Positions 9,011-22,459 of a stretch of 64,000 bases of DNA are shown here, piece after piece (position 1 is the first letter of the stretch; each line of letters opens with the position of its first letter). The position numbers and the translations under genes are program-made. The DNA is taken from positions 1,886,001-1,950,000 of the forward strand of contig NZ_CP080544.1 of assembly GCF_019551435.1 (NCBI RefSeq), given 5' to 3'. The stretch comes from Lysobacter soyae (GTDB lineage Bacteria; Pseudomonadota; Gammaproteobacteria; Xanthomonadales; Xanthomonadaceae). A model generated the notes under the pieces. It did not search any database and was not told the origin of the DNA. It was given only the letters and a program-made list of their open reading frames with translations.

Positions 9011-9023
9011 CAGCGTGCCGCTA

Positions 9024-11492
9024 CTAAGGCTCAATCAAAGTTGAAAACAGAATACGAGAAGCTTCAGTCCACGTCAGTGTCTTGATATTTCTCGGAACTT
9101 TCCAATTCCTACGCAGTAGAGAGGCCGAAACTTCGCGCGAGAGTTCTTTGTCATTGCCCACCGGAAAGTAAGTCGCTTCGCATTCTGCAATTTCACGAAA
9201 AACGACCAAATCTGAAAGGAACAACGGCTTCCCCAAGCTACCTGCCTCGACAACCGGCAAGCCAAACCCTTCTGCTACAGACGCCTGAATCAGGGCGTCG
9301 GATCGATCCAAAATCGAAGACAAGTCTTCGTCGCTTAAACTTTCCAGCCAAAACAAGCGTTTGTGTAGCTCAGAATGGGTACGCAGCTTCTTAGCGAAAT
9401 GCTCAATGTTCCATCCTTGCTTCCCGACGAGGACGAGACGTACGTCCTCGTCCGCACTCCAAAGTCTTTCAAAGGCACGCAAAATCGTTTCGTAATCTTT
9501 CCTTGGTTCTACAGTGCCAATAGCGAGAAAAACCGGGCTAGCGCCCAAGATCTTCTTCAATTCCACTATTCGATCCGAGTCACCAGCCGTCGCGCTGCCC
9601 ATTTCGAGATCACTCCCTAGGTGCACATTGCGCGTCCACGGTCTAGGCGTTGCTTGATGCAGGGTTTCATTCATGTATTCAAGAAGATCCGCTTCCGTTG
9701 CATGAGAAATGCATATGAATCCGTCGGCAGTTTGAATCGCGTAGTCAATCCAACCCTTGAATGCAGGAAGTACCTGAGGGTCGCAAGTCTCAGGAACACG
9801 TATTGGGATCAAGTCGTACACCATCCACACGACCTCTCCACCCAAGCTCCTGATCTCTGCGTGGAATGCCTCGAATCTTTGAGGCAGCCACCAGGAAGAG
9901 TCGACCATGAAGACAATGTCATTAACTTCCGGCCGAAGCAGATTGTTAAGAGAGATATCAGCATTTGACTTTGTACGCTCTTGACCCAAAAAGTCAGAAG
10001 CATCCATGATTCCCGTTTCGGTCCAGCAAAACGGTACGACCTGGTGGCCGGTTTGCGTGGCCGCATTGTGCAGACCCCTGCAGAAATTCCGCACAACCCG
10101 TTGAATTCCGCTCCGAGCGTCCAGTCGGACCACCTCGGTAATATCGACTAATATTCTTCGGTTTGCCTTCTTGTTTATCCGGCTTAAGGCTTGCTTCAGC
10201 TCTACAACGCCGTCGCGATCGGAATGCCTGACGGCTGCTGCGAGCGTGCTAATCTCTGATTCGCTAGGCAACCATTTGGTTGCCTTGGGCGCCTGCACGA
10301 CAGACAAACCTCGCAGTGCTTCAATGGCGAGCGTTGCGCATTTGGACCAAGTAAAGCCGTGTGCGTGCTCGATTGCGCCCGCTTTGAGACGGCTTCTAAA
10401 ACTCTCGTCTGAGAGTGCCCGCGCCAAGAGTTCGGCTCCTTCGCTGGAATTGTCTGGCGAGAACAGCGCTTCGGCTGTGTGTATGACCTCCGGAAGCGCT
10501 CCCGCATTTGATGAGAGAACGGGCGCGCCAGCAGCCATTGCTTCGAGAATAGGCAGACCAAAGCCCTCATAATGTGAGGGGAAATAGAAGACTGCGCATC
10601 TCTTGTACAACGTGGCAAGCTCTTCTTCGCTAACCTGCCCCGCAACAACTACGCTGTCTTTCAGGCTCGAGTGCTCTGCCTTCAACGCGTCAGTTACGTC
10701 AGTGCCGACACGGGTAAACACGAGTTGGTGCGTGTCCCGAACGTCGGCAGGGAGCATCGAGAATGCCTCCAGAGCGCCGATGCAATTCTTTCGCCAGTCT
10801 GCGTTTCCGACCATCAGGACAAACGGGCGGTCAATTCCAAATTTCCCAAGAACGTCGTCTTCATCTATGCCCTCAACGCTCGCCAGATGAACGTCCAAAC
10901 CCGCGCCGATTACTACAATCTTAGCTTCGTCAACTCCAAGATGCTCGATCAAATCACGCTTGGTTGCTTCCGAAATAGCAAGAAACAGGTCAAAGTCGGC
11001 TAACAGCCCGACTTTCTCCCGATACCAAGTCGAAATGAACTCGCCTTCCGGAAGATACATTTCAGGGAATGACAGCGGAATAAGGTCATAAGCAATGACT
11101 GCCTTTGCAACCGAACGATCGGTGCTCAGCTCAGCCGTAAATCGTTCACCGACCTCGAAAAAACTCGTACAAAGGATTACGTCACTCTCGAGCGCTTCGG
11201 CAGTTCTTGCTTTGAGCAACGCCGCAGACTCCCTCAGCTCGCGATGAAGGTCGGTGAAGCTTGCGCTCGATGGATAGCTGTATGTGGCCGTCTTGGCGCC
11301 GACTTCCCTCGCCCTCAGCTTTCTTCTCAATTCGCCGAGCCGATGCTCTTCGACACCGTCCAACAACAGTGTTGTATGGATATCTCGAAATCCCATCTCA
11401 AGCATGGCGCTTACGAGGCTGAACGCATAGCGCCCTATGCCACGATCGCGCGAGTCGGTTTGGCATGCTTGCATGTCGACAGTTAGTAACAT
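9024..11492 (-). CDS. double-domain GT4 glycosyltransferase
   Basis: An 822-residue cytosolic protein with two GT-B/GT4 modules in tandem. The N-terminal module (about 1-390) has the donor-binding signature HYEGFGLPILEAMAAG; the C-terminal module (about 440-822) has VAEGFGLPVVEAGSLGKP. Both keep the EX7E glutamates. Two catalytic modules suggest two linkages made in one polypeptide, as in polymannose and polyrhamnose polymerases such as WbdA. I chose ATG 11492; the longer frame begins with TTG at 11552 inside gmd. It is the last gene of the leftward operon, after gmd/rmd, which fits a D-rhamnosyl donor. Confidence 0.88.
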   Translation of the reverse strand: MLLTVDMQACQTDSRDRGIGRYAFSLVSAMLEMGFRDIHTTLLLDGVEEHRLGELRRKLRAREVGAKTATYSYPSSASFTDLHRELRESAALLKARTAEALESDVILCTSFFEVGERFTAELSTDRSVAKAVIAYDLIPLSFPEMYLPEGEFISTWYREKVGLLADFDLFLAISEATKRDLIEHLGVDEAKIVVIGAGLDVHLASVEGIDEDDVLGKFGIDRPFVLMVGNADWRKNCIGALEAFSMLPADVRDTHQLVFTRVGTDVTDALKAEHSSLKDSVVVAGQVSEEELATLYKRCAVFYFPSHYEGFGLPILEAMAAGAPVLSSNAGALPEVIHTAEALFSPDNSSEGAELLARALSDESFRSRLKAGAIEHAHGFTWSKCATLAIEALRGLSVVQAPKATKWLPSESEISTLAAAVRHSDRDGVVELKQALSRINKKANRRILVDITEVVRLDARSGIQRVVRNFCRGLHNAATQTGHQVVPFCWTETGIMDASDFLGQERTKSNADISLNNLLRPEVNDIVFMVDSSWWLPQRFEAFHAEIRSLGGEVVWMVYDLIPIRVPETCDPQVLPAFKGWIDYAIQTADGFICISHATEADLLEYMNETLHQATPRPWTRNVHLGSDLEMGSATAGDSDRIVELKKILGASPVFLAIGTVEPRKDYETILRAFERLWSADEDVRLVLVGKQGWNIEHFAKKLRTHSELHKRLFWLESLSDEDLSSILDRSDALIQASVAEGFGLPVVEAGSLGKPLFLSDLVVFREIAECEATYFPVGNDKELSREVSASLLRRNWKVPRNIKTLTWTEASRILFSTLIEP

Positions 11493-11520
11493 GGCAGTTG
11501 TTAGCCCCTTCAAAGATTGG

Positions 11521-13399
<1,879 letters not shown>

Positions 13400-13403
<4 letters not shown>

Positions 13404-14839
13404 TCTTTGATTCCAATAACTGCGTAGTCCGGCGCAGCCGTCAATAGCTCAACGAACTTGTTAATTGGATCCGCTCCCGGTTGATCCGGTGAAACGTGCG
13501 CGACCGGCATTTCTCCGCGAGCTTCCCTCAGTCGCAAGGTCTCAACTTGACCGAAGCCACGTGTTTTCAGCAGCCATTGCAAGGTCTCCGGGGGAATCGG
13601 GTTCCGGTGGGTTGGATCCAGATAGAAGTAACGGCTGGAAACCAAAAGATTTTCCGGATTAGGGGTTTCAAGAATTAAAACACCGCCGGGTCGAAGAACG
13701 CGTAGTGACTCATCGACCAGCTCGATGAGCTTGGAAAAGTCAAGGTGTTCGGCCAAGTGTATCGCCGAAATGGCAGCGACGCTCGCCGCTTCTTGCTCTT
13801 CAAGATATTCGATCCCGTCTTGCAAGACGACTGATAAATTGCGCGCCTTGCAGCCATCAATGAAGGCCGTGTTCGTATCCACGCCGACAGCTTCAAAACC
13901 CGCGTCGCCTAACACTTCCAGCATTTCGCCATTGCCGCAACCAACGTCCAACAATAAATCACCTGCACCCACACCTTGCCTCTTCAAGAGGTCGACATAG
14001 GGCTGGAGCCGTTGCCGAATCAGCGCGCTGGACCCCCTGAACGCCTTCTCGAAGTCCACATAAATCGCGTCCTGAGACTGATCTTTCTCCTTGGCGGTAC
14101 GGCGCGCGTCATCCTCTTTCGCAATCCAGTATCCATGAGCAGAGAGTTGCGTGTGTATATCAGAAATCTCCGACTTCGCAACAGTCAACGCAGACTTCAG
14201 TTCATGTTCGACGAAACGACCAATTTCATTGATTTCACGCACCAAATTCGCGTGACCATTTTGGTAAGTTGCCAGCTCACTCACGAGATCGCTCATGTTG
14301 TCTTTCAAGTCCAGTACCGCGTCGGCGATATTGAAGAGCTTCAGTGACTGAGCCTCTTGCTCTATCGCGATCCGGTTCAATGCATGCGTAATGTGCACGT
14401 TTGGTTCGGTGTAACCGACAAACCGGTCTGCAAGACGTATATATCGCCCAATCCAACGCTTGCGTTTCCAGCGCTCGACCAGGGTCGGGCCCAGCAAGCC
14501 ATCTATGTGAACACGATGGGCCTCCCCTTCCGGCGACCAGCGGAGCTCGGCCAATATCTCGATCCGGCTTCTCGCACCTCTCTCGAGCGCTTCGCAGTTC
14601 ATTGCGAAGCCCCCCGGATCAGGAAGACGTCGCAGAATTGCAACGTAAGCATTGCGGACAAAAGCCGGACCGTGGAAGGCCATCAGATCAGACAAGGCGT
14701 ACTCATTCTGCCGACTCAATATCGTCGGCTTCCAGACGACCTCAGCCCCTTGATGCACGCTTTGAGAGTCAAGCGCCACCCGCCGGGAAACTTGGCGGAT
14801 CACTCGCTCGACGTTCACGAATCCTGTATCAGTGTGCAT
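13400..14839 (-). CDS. methyltransferase with DUF4214-like N-terminus and helical linker
   Basis: A 479-residue protein in three parts: an N-terminal DUF4214-like segment (about 40-110, with VAILRRLPDPGGF), a long helical, partly coiled-coil region (about 150-235) and a class I SAM methyltransferase (about 265-430; motif I LLLDVGCGNGEML). It overlaps the end of the Wzt gene by 11 bp (ATGCACACTGA), so ATG 14839 is preferred over the upstream TTG. Methyltransferase plus coiled coil next to a Wzt with a C-terminal domain resembles the WbdD chain terminator, so I infer that it methylates the non-reducing end of the glycan and helps set chain length. Confidence 0.82.
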
Positions 14840-16070
14840 GCGTCCCCCTGAACTCGACAACCTGAATCGTAGGGGGCATGTGTGCGCACCCGATGAAAAA
14901 CGGATACTCCGTATTGGCGACGGTAAAGACGACGGCCAGATCTTTCCAGTGGAAATTATCCACCAAGTGGGTTTCGGTACTGCTCAATGCAACGGAAAAG
15001 GAGTAGCTGCCCGGTCCCAGCGAGTTTTTGAAGGAAACATCGAACGTCAGTCGGTCTCCAGCCTTAAGGGAGTTGACGACTTGCTGCGTGTAGGAAGTGT
15101 TCGTTCCGAAAACGGGTTGCCCCAATCGGTCTCTAATCATGTATCCGAAAACCATTTGCGGAATTTCGGCTCTGATTTCCGTAGCAACGCTCAGATGTAT
15201 TAGATCACCCACTTTGGCATATTCAATTTGGCTGCCGTCCGAATCCAACAGACGGCAAGACGTTATGACAGCTTCATTCGTCCCTGAAGCCGTAGAGATA
15301 CCTTGCTCTCCCGACTGAACGGAAATTGTGGAGCGCTCTTTCTCTGCAATCAGGGCGTTATAAAGATCCAGCGCGGCTTTGGGTTCTGCGTCCAGGATCA
15401 TTCTTCCTTTCTCCAGAACAATTGCTCTGTCGCACAGTGCTTGTATCGCCCCTGGATCGTGAGAAACGAAAAGCAGCGACGTGCCCAACGCCCTGAATTC
15501 ATTCATTCGCTTGAAACACTTGTGCACAAAATATGCATCACCGACTGAGAGCGCCTCGTCGACGATCAGCAAATCCGGCCGAATGGCGGTTGCGACACTG
15601 AACGCAACGCGCATCTGCATACCTGACGAATATGAACGCATCGGCTCGTCAAAATAGTCGCCGATCTCAGCAAACGCTTCGATGTCAGGGATCAAGGCTT
15701 CCATATCTTGACCGGTAATGCCCATCATTCCACATACGTGTCTTGAGTTCTCGCGTCCGCTGAGCTCCGGGTTGAATCCCAACCCTAGCTCTAACAACGC
15801 AGCGACGCGGCCTCGCACATCTACCCGCCCTTCGCTTGGCCAAGACGTCCCGACAATCATTTTGAGAAGCGTGCTCTTCCCCGCGCCATTCTGGCCGATG
15901 ATCCCCAAGCTCTCGCCCGGTCGGACACTAAATGACACATGCCTAAGAACCCACGACTCTTCAATGGGCAGAATGTTGAAGCCTGACCATCTCAAAATTC
16001 GATGGATCGTACTTCGAAATTTGGTGTATGCCTTACCGGCATTCTGCACCCTTACCAAATCCTCATTCAT
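14829..16070 (-). CDS. wzt: O-polysaccharide ABC exporter, ATPase with C-terminal glycan-binding domain
   Basis: A 413-residue Wzt. The nucleotide-binding domain (about 1-245) shows Walker A GQNGAGKST (59-67), signature YSSGM, Walker B LLIVDEAL and the H-loop VSHD. Residues about 255-413 form an extra beta-rich region as in Wzt_C domains, which in E. coli O8/O9a and similar systems recognise the capped end of the polymer before export. It is coupled by a 4-bp overlap to wzm and by 11 bp to the methyltransferase gene. This places export of a finished, capped, lipid-linked polymer across the inner membrane. Confidence 0.95.
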   Translation of the reverse strand: MNEDLVRVQNAGKAYTKFRSTIHRILRWSGFNILPIEESWVLRHVSFSVRPGESLGIIGQNGAGKSTLLKMIVGTSWPSEGRVDVRGRVAALLELGLGFNPELSGRENSRHVCGMMGITGQDMEALIPDIEAFAEIGDYFDEPMRSYSSGMQMRVAFSVATAIRPDLLIVDEALSVGDAYFVHKCFKRMNEFRALGTSLLFVSHDPGAIQALCDRAIVLEKGRMILDAEPKAALDLYNALIAEKERSTISVQSGEQGISTASGTNEAVITSCRLLDSDGSQIEYAKVGDLIHLSVATEIRAEIPQMVFGYMIRDRLGQPVFGTNTSYTQQVVNSLKAGDRLTFDVSFKNSLGPGSYSFSVALSSTETHLVDNFHWKDLAVVFTVANTEYPFFIGCAHMPPTIQVVEFRGTHAH

Positions 16071-16861
16071 AGTTCATCAACCAGATCCGGTGAAGCGCGC
16101 CTGAAGAGAAGAGTCCCGAACGCAAGGAGAGCGCATGCCAAAACGAAGACGATCAACATGGGCTCCGGCGTTGGTATGCGCCCGAAGACGACAACGGAAT
16201 GAAAGGCTTCCACAAGCGTGTACATTGGGTTGAATTGCGCAAAGAATGAGATTCTCTCTGGCAAGACGCTACTCGGGTAAACCACCGGCGTTAGCCAGAA
16301 CCAGAACTGCAAGAGGATTGCGAAAACCTGACCGAAATCTCGCGAGAAAACGTTTATCGTTCCTGCCAACAAGCCGACGCCGACCGCAAATAGGGCAGTT
16401 ATGGCGATAAGGACAGGCAACCAAATCCATGTTGCGTGCAAGGGAAAACCTGCAAGCAATAAAATGAAAAATGATGCGACGCTCAGCGCGACGGTACCGA
16501 CCAGAGCGCTCACGACAACGATGGCAGGTAGTGCAATTCGCGGAAAATTGACTTTTTTCAATAAACTGGAATTGTCCATGAACATGGTCAAAGATCTACT
16601 TACAATTTCCGAAAACGTGTTCCAACAAATCATTCCGGAAAGCAGATACGCCGTATAAGAAAACTTGCTTTCCACCCCTGGTAACCGAGTTGCAAGCACT
16701 GAGGAAAGAACGGTTGCATAAATCAGCACCTGCGCGAGTGGATTCAGAACAACCCAAGCCAGCCCAAAACGACTCCGTACAAATCGCGCTTTGTACTCAT
16801 TGATAACCGCAAGCCAAACAAAGCCGCGATATCGCCAAAGCGCGTCCATCATTGCGTTCAA
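16067..16861 (-). CDS. wzm: O-polysaccharide ABC exporter, permease
   Basis: Wzm (264 aa) is the ABC-2 type permease that forms the polysaccharide channel with Wzt. It has about six hydrophobic segments, a cytoplasmic N-terminus with the amphipathic ARFVRSRFGLAWVVLNPLAQ pattern, and LTPVVYPSSVLPE late in the chain, both typical of the family. It overlaps wzt and the upstream glycosyltransferase gene by 4 bp each. Confidence 0.95.
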   Translation of the reverse strand: MNAMMDALWRYRGFVWLAVINEYKARFVRSRFGLAWVVLNPLAQVLIYATVLSSVLATRLPGVESKFSYTAYLLSGMICWNTFSEIVSRSLTMFMDNSSLLKKVNFPRIALPAIVVVSALVGTVALSVASFFILLLAGFPLHATWIWLPVLIAITALFAVGVGLLAGTINVFSRDFGQVFAILLQFWFWLTPVVYPSSVLPERISFFAQFNPMYTLVEAFHSVVVFGRIPTPEPMLIVFVLACALLAFGTLLFRRASPDLVDEL

Positions 16862-18240
16862 TTGAGCTCCCCTCTCAGTTCCAGATCATGGATCGCGTTC
16901 AACAGGTTGGTTGCGCACCGCTTCGGATCCAAAAACTGCCTCACTATTTGTCGATTCTGAATGCCATTTTCGTTTGATCTTGCGTCGAATGCCAACCGCA
17001 TTTTCGAAGACGCGTCCTGAAGATCAGCGACGGCCCAAAGTGCAGCAGGGTTTGCGCTCTCGTACTGCGCGCCCGTCACCGGCTCAAGCGTGAAACGCAC
17101 CAAGCCCGGCCATGCATTTTTCATGAAGTCCACATTTCCCGACCATCCTGTGGCGATTACCGGCATTCCCATAGCCATGCATTCGGCCAGAGCAAGTCCG
17201 AATCCTTCAGAGCAGTGCAAAGACACAAAGACATCACAACTCCTCTGGAGCGAAACCATGTGGGCATGCTCGATGATTTGATCAACCACTCGGATCCTTC
17301 GATCGCTTGCCGCAGCATTCAATAGCTCGCGAAGCTCCACGGGAAACTTGAACCCGTTGCTGCACTTGACCAGCAGCATGACGTTCTCTGCAGAATTGAA
17401 CGCTCGCTTGAATGCTTCGATTGTTGCGAAAGGATTCTTTCGTTGAATCGAAGAAGCAAAGTCGAAGCAAGTAAGAAATATGAATGTGTTTTCGGGAAGA
17501 CCGAAATCTCCGCGTGTTAATCCACCTCCCGCCGTCTCAGTCAAAGGGATGGGAACACAAATCGTGGGTTTCGTCGTTGCAGCTTTGAACGAACGCTCTA
17601 CGAATTCACTTGCAGCAAGCAATCCGTCCACGTGCTCAAGCGCCGGCAACCAGCCATCTGGAATTTGCTCAAGCTCCCAGAACCAGCATCCAATAACCTT
17701 AGTGCCCGCATATCGCGAAGCAACTGGATCAAACTCAGGCCTCAACATCTGGTCTGGATTCGCGAACACCAATGTTATGTCGTGAGGCGCACTGTCAACA
17801 ATGAGGTCTTTGAGTTCCCGGTTAGTACTGGAATGCGCGATCGGTAGACTGATGTTATTGAGAGCAACAGGAATTCCTGCGCCAATCAAGGCGCGGGCAT
17901 ATGCCCTCGCGCTCTCCGCGAGACCGAAATCACCTAGAAAAAAACCGAACAAATTTACTCCGCGACCTGCCTTCGCGCCTTTCGAGCGTTCGAGACCAGC
18001 ATTTCGAAGCGGCACCACGGGACCTGGCGGCAGCTTTCCGAATCCAAGCGCATTACTTTCAGCGCGCGCAGCGGACAAGTTGGCCAATGCAATCCGATAC
18101 CGAAGCGATTCGGGCAGCAACGAATACGTGCGACTTACGAAAGAAATCGATCTGAGCGCAACGAAGAGTCTGAGCCAAAACCTCTTTAGCATCGACACCC
18201 AAGACCCAAATGTCCGATGGCCGCTGGTCTTGCTTGACAT
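16858..18240 (-). CDS. GT4 family glycosyltransferase
   Basis: A 460-residue GT-B enzyme. The C-terminal donor-binding part has FVSLHCSEGFGLALAECMAM, an intact EX7E motif; an internal VNLFGFFLGDFGLAESARAYARAL segment, in part GLAESAR, is typical of GT4 proteins in polysaccharide loci. I place the start at ATG 18240, preceded by CAGGGAA, rather than at ATG 18279, which would overlap the previous gene without a ribosome site. It probably adds an early sugar of the chain or adaptor; donor and acceptor are not readable. Confidence 0.85.
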   Translation of the reverse strand: MSSKTSGHRTFGSWVSMLKRFWLRLFVALRSISFVSRTYSLLPESLRYRIALANLSAARAESNALGFGKLPPGPVVPLRNAGLERSKGAKAGRGVNLFGFFLGDFGLAESARAYARALIGAGIPVALNNISLPIAHSSTNRELKDLIVDSAPHDITLVFANPDQMLRPEFDPVASRYAGTKVIGCWFWELEQIPDGWLPALEHVDGLLAASEFVERSFKAATTKPTICVPIPLTETAGGGLTRGDFGLPENTFIFLTCFDFASSIQRKNPFATIEAFKRAFNSAENVMLLVKCSNGFKFPVELRELLNAAASDRRIRVVDQIIEHAHMVSLQRSCDVFVSLHCSEGFGLALAECMAMGMPVIATGWSGNVDFMKNAWPGLVRFTLEPVTGAQYESANPAALWAVADLQDASSKMRLAFDARSNENGIQNRQIVRQFLDPKRCATNLLNAIHDLELRGELN

Positions 18241-18265
18241 ATTTCCCTGACTCAAAATTGTATGA

Positions 18266-19168
18266 TTAGTCAAGCGCATCTGCGGGATAGCTTCGATACA
18301 ACCAGGAAGGCTTGAGACTGCTGGCGTTACCCGTATTTAGCCATTTCGAGAAAAGATACTGGCCGAGATCGTGTTCTCGATTCGGAATGTTCAGAAGAAC
18401 AGGTTGAAGCATGCTTTCAGGAGTGACTCCCGGGATGTCGTCATGAACGTTCGCCGTAAAGCTCGCGGCATTTTCGAAACCGCAGTGCACCATCAATTGG
18501 TGCAGTTCATGCCGTGTATATTCTCGATTGTGTCTGCCGTACGGACCGTAACCGGAATAGGGATCGTAGATGTTCCGACCCTCGATGAACGCAACCACGT
18601 TTTCGAGCCTGGCCGCATTTGGCGTGGTAAGCACCATTTGCGCACCCTCTTTCATGACTCGCTTCAACTCTAGAAGCACCCGCGCTGGATCTTGCGTCAT
18701 GTGCTCCAGAACTTCGCAATAGATGACCCAGTCGAAACGATGCTTTTCAAACGGGAGAGGCGTGGTTTCGGTATTGCAATTGAGATATTTCAAAGTTTGG
18801 CGGTGGAATTGCCCGTCAAAACCCACGTACTCAAGAACCTGCTCGCTTTCAAAAGATTCGCCGCCGAAATAGTTGACAAGTGTCAGCGAAAGCTTCGGCC
18901 GAAAGTACATCAGCAACAAAGTGGTGAAGTAAGGATTCGAGCCGATTTCAAGTAATTCACCCTCGGCATTCTCCGGAATGAGCGCCAGAGTGTGGAGAAA
19001 TCGCTCGCAGTCCGCAGTCGCATAACCCTTCAGCTCGCCCGTAGCACTTCCGTCGATGGAGAGGCTGGCGAGCGTTTTCAAAATCGACTCTTTGTCAAAG
19101 CCTGGCGGCAACGGCAGGGAAGGCTGGTAGCGACGCGCATTCAACTGGTTCCACACATTCGCTGACAT
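18266..19168 (-). CDS. class I SAM-dependent methyltransferase
   Basis: A 300-residue protein with a methyltransferase core at about 90-230: a degenerate motif I (LLEIGSNPYFTTLLL) and VIYCEVLEHM, followed by a LTTPNAARLENV block as in methyltransferases of polysaccharide loci. The start at ATG 19168 follows GGAG with 5-bp spacing. It is the first gene of the leftward operon, and only 69 bp separate it from the end of the metB-like gene, so the operon promoter must lie there or inside that gene. Its substrate could be a sugar of the repeat unit. Confidence 0.8.
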   Translation of the reverse strand: MSANVWNQLNARRYQPSLPLPPGFDKESILKTLASLSIDGSATGELKGYATADCERFLHTLALIPENAEGELLEIGSNPYFTTLLLMYFRPKLSLTLVNYFGGESFESEQVLEYVGFDGQFHRQTLKYLNCNTETTPLPFEKHRFDWVIYCEVLEHMTQDPARVLLELKRVMKEGAQMVLTTPNAARLENVVAFIEGRNIYDPYSGYGPYGRHNREYTRHELHQLMVHCGFENAASFTANVHDDIPGVTPESMLQPVLLNIPNREHDLGQYLFSKWLNTGNASSLKPSWLYRSYPADALD

Positions 19169-19237
19169 AGATTCTCCGACTTTTTTTGATTGCAATTTTC
19201 GCCCTCGCATGGACGAGGCCGCCGTTGACTATCTGTT

Positions 19238-20416
19238 TCAGCTCAGCGCCTGGAACAGGTCCGCACTCAGATCATCCACAGACTCCACCCCCACACTCAA
19301 CCGCACCAAATTATCGGAAATACCCAGCGCCGCCCGCCGCTCCGACGGCACACTCGCATGCGTCATCACCGCCGGATGGTTGACCAAGCTTTCAACGCCA
19401 CCCAATGATTCCGCCAGCGTAAACAGTTCCAGCCGCTCACAGAATCGCGAAGCTTCGGGCAAGCCACCTTTCACATAGACTGAAACCATCCCCCCAAAGC
19501 CGTCCATCTGGCTTTTTGCCAAAGCATGCTGCGGGTGGCTTGGCAGACCTGGATACAAGACCTTTTCAACGTTGGGATGCTTTTCCAACATCTCCGCGAT
19601 CGCCATTGCATTCTCGCAATGTGCCTTCATGCGCAAATGCAAAGTCTTCAAGCCACGTAAGGCCAAGAAGCTGTCAAACGGCCCTTGCACCCCGCCAATT
19701 GAGTTTTGCAGGAACGCCAGTTGTTCCGCCAAATCGGCGTTGTCGCCCACCACCAACATGCCCCCCACCATGTCTGAGTGGCCATTGAGATACTTGGTGG
19801 CGGAATGCATCACGATGTCAGCACCCAATTCCAGAGGGCGCTGCAACATCGGCGACGCAAACGTGTTGTCAACGACCACAATGAGTCCGTGCTTTTTGGC
19901 AACGGCACAAACAGCGGCGATATCAATGATCTTCAACAACGGGTTCGTCGGTGTCTCGATCCACACCAATTTGGTTTTCGGCGTGATGGCCGCCTCGAAG
20001 GCCGCCAGATCGGTCAAATCGACAAAGCTGAAATCCAAGCCTGCGCTCCGACGGCGCACACGCTCGAATAATCGGTAGGTGCCGCCGTACAAATCGTCGA
20101 CGGCCACCACATGGTCTCCGCTGTCCAACATTTCCAGCAGCGTGGAGGTTGCCGCCATGCCCGAAGCGAAAGCAAACCCGCGGGTGCCCCCTTCCAGAGC
20201 GGCGACGCAGCGCTCATACGCAAATCGCGTTGGATTGTGGGTCCGCGAATACTCGAATCCTTGGTGCACCCCTGGGCTCGACTGTGCGTAGGTACTGGTC
20301 GCGTAAATCGGCGGCATGACGGCGCCGGTGGTCGGGTCGGGAGACTGACCGCCGTGGATGGCGAGCGTACCCAGTGCAAGCGCTGTCTGGCTTGCGTCCT
20401 TCGTATTCTGTGTCAT
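19238..20416 (-). CDS. metB: Cys/Met metabolism PLP enzyme (cystathionine gamma-synthase or gamma-lyase)
   Basis: A 392-residue type I PLP enzyme of transsulfuration. The Schiff-base lysine lies in MHSATKYLNGHSD, the PLP phosphate site in FASGMAATST, and the YxRxxNPT tyrosine-arginine pair in YSRTHNPTR. With cbs 87 bp upstream, reverse transsulfuration (cystathionine to cysteine, gamma-lyase) is at least as likely as cystathionine gamma-synthase; sequence alone does not separate them. The metB name follows its use for the gene bordering the Xanthomonas LPS locus. ATG 20416 follows GGATGG. Confidence 0.9.
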   Translation of the reverse strand: MTQNTKDASQTALALGTLAIHGGQSPDPTTGAVMPPIYATSTYAQSSPGVHQGFEYSRTHNPTRFAYERCVAALEGGTRGFAFASGMAATSTLLEMLDSGDHVVAVDDLYGGTYRLFERVRRRSAGLDFSFVDLTDLAAFEAAITPKTKLVWIETPTNPLLKIIDIAAVCAVAKKHGLIVVVDNTFASPMLQRPLELGADIVMHSATKYLNGHSDMVGGMLVVGDNADLAEQLAFLQNSIGGVQGPFDSFLALRGLKTLHLRMKAHCENAMAIAEMLEKHPNVEKVLYPGLPSHPQHALAKSQMDGFGGMVSVYVKGGLPEASRFCERLELFTLAESLGGVESLVNHPAVMTHASVPSERRAALGISDNLVRLSVGVESVDDLSADLFQALS

Positions 20417-20503
20417 GGATCCATCCAATCGGGGGCTTGCACGGCCCCCGATTTTATCACTGTTGTCAGGATTATCTGCATTCGGCGGCCCGGGACCGCC
20501 CGT

Positions 20504-21880
<1,377 letters not shown>

Positions 21881-21956
21881 GCGTGTCCGCGAGCCTTTGG
21901 CGCTGGAGGGAACTTGCATGATAACGCGGGCGGGGATGGGGGCTGGGCTCTGAAGA

Positions 21957-22005
21957 GCGCCTCACCCGCCGCTTTGCGGCACCCTCTCCACTTTAGTGGA
22001 GAGGG
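21957..22005. repeat. REP-like double-hairpin element, copy 1
   Basis: Two adjacent hairpins: GCCGC-TTT-GCGGC (21968-21980) and a perfect 10-bp stem CCCTCTCCAC-TTTA-GTGGAGAGGG (21982-22005), preceded by AGCGCCTCACC. A second copy with compensated stem changes is at 25354-25402. It lies just after the ydcH-like gene and upstream of cbs, where it may stop or protect transcripts. The covarying stems argue for a structured REP/BIME-type repeat. Confidence 0.8.
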
Positions 22006-22022
22006 GGGGGACATTTGTTGGG

Positions 22023-22241
22023 TCAGTTGGTGATGCGTTCGTACATCGATTGCAACTGTGACTTCAACGCAAGCTTTTGTCGCTTCATTTCCGCCAGGCT
22101 CTGGTCATCCAGGGGAAGTACGCCCAGCGAAGCATCCGCAGCCTTCTTGTCGAGTTCGCGGTGCCGGTAGTAAAGCTGCCGGAATTCCGGGTTCGCTTTC
22201 ATCATGGATTCCAGCGAGTCTTGCGATTGGCCTTCAAACAT
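22023..22241 (-). CDS. YdcH/DUF465 family small protein
   Basis: A 72-residue helical protein matching the DUF465 pattern: FRQLYYRHRELDKKAADA followed by LKRQKLALKSQL-type basic helix (here EMKRQKLALKSQL). The family is widespread in proteobacteria and its function is unknown. Two ATGs are adjacent (22244 and 22241); an AGGAGG site fits 22241 best. The REP-like element follows its stop. Confidence 0.88.
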   Translation of the reverse strand: MFEGQSQDSLESMMKANPEFRQLYYRHRELDKKAADASLGVLPLDDQSLAEMKRQKLALKSQLQSMYERITN

Positions 22242-22459
22242 CATTGCCTCCTATCAGCAATTGCGCGGTGCTACGCGCGGGAACAATGCAATGTCGACAA
22301 CTTGACCCTACTCCCTTCCCCTCGGGTAAGCAATGCGAACCGCACATTCAGGTTGCCCGGTTGCGGGATTGGTCATTTCGGGGTTCACGCGGGCTTCAAA
22401 ACCCTTGCGCACGGACCCAATACCTGTTGCCATAGGGAGTTGAAGCTTGGGGATAGACG

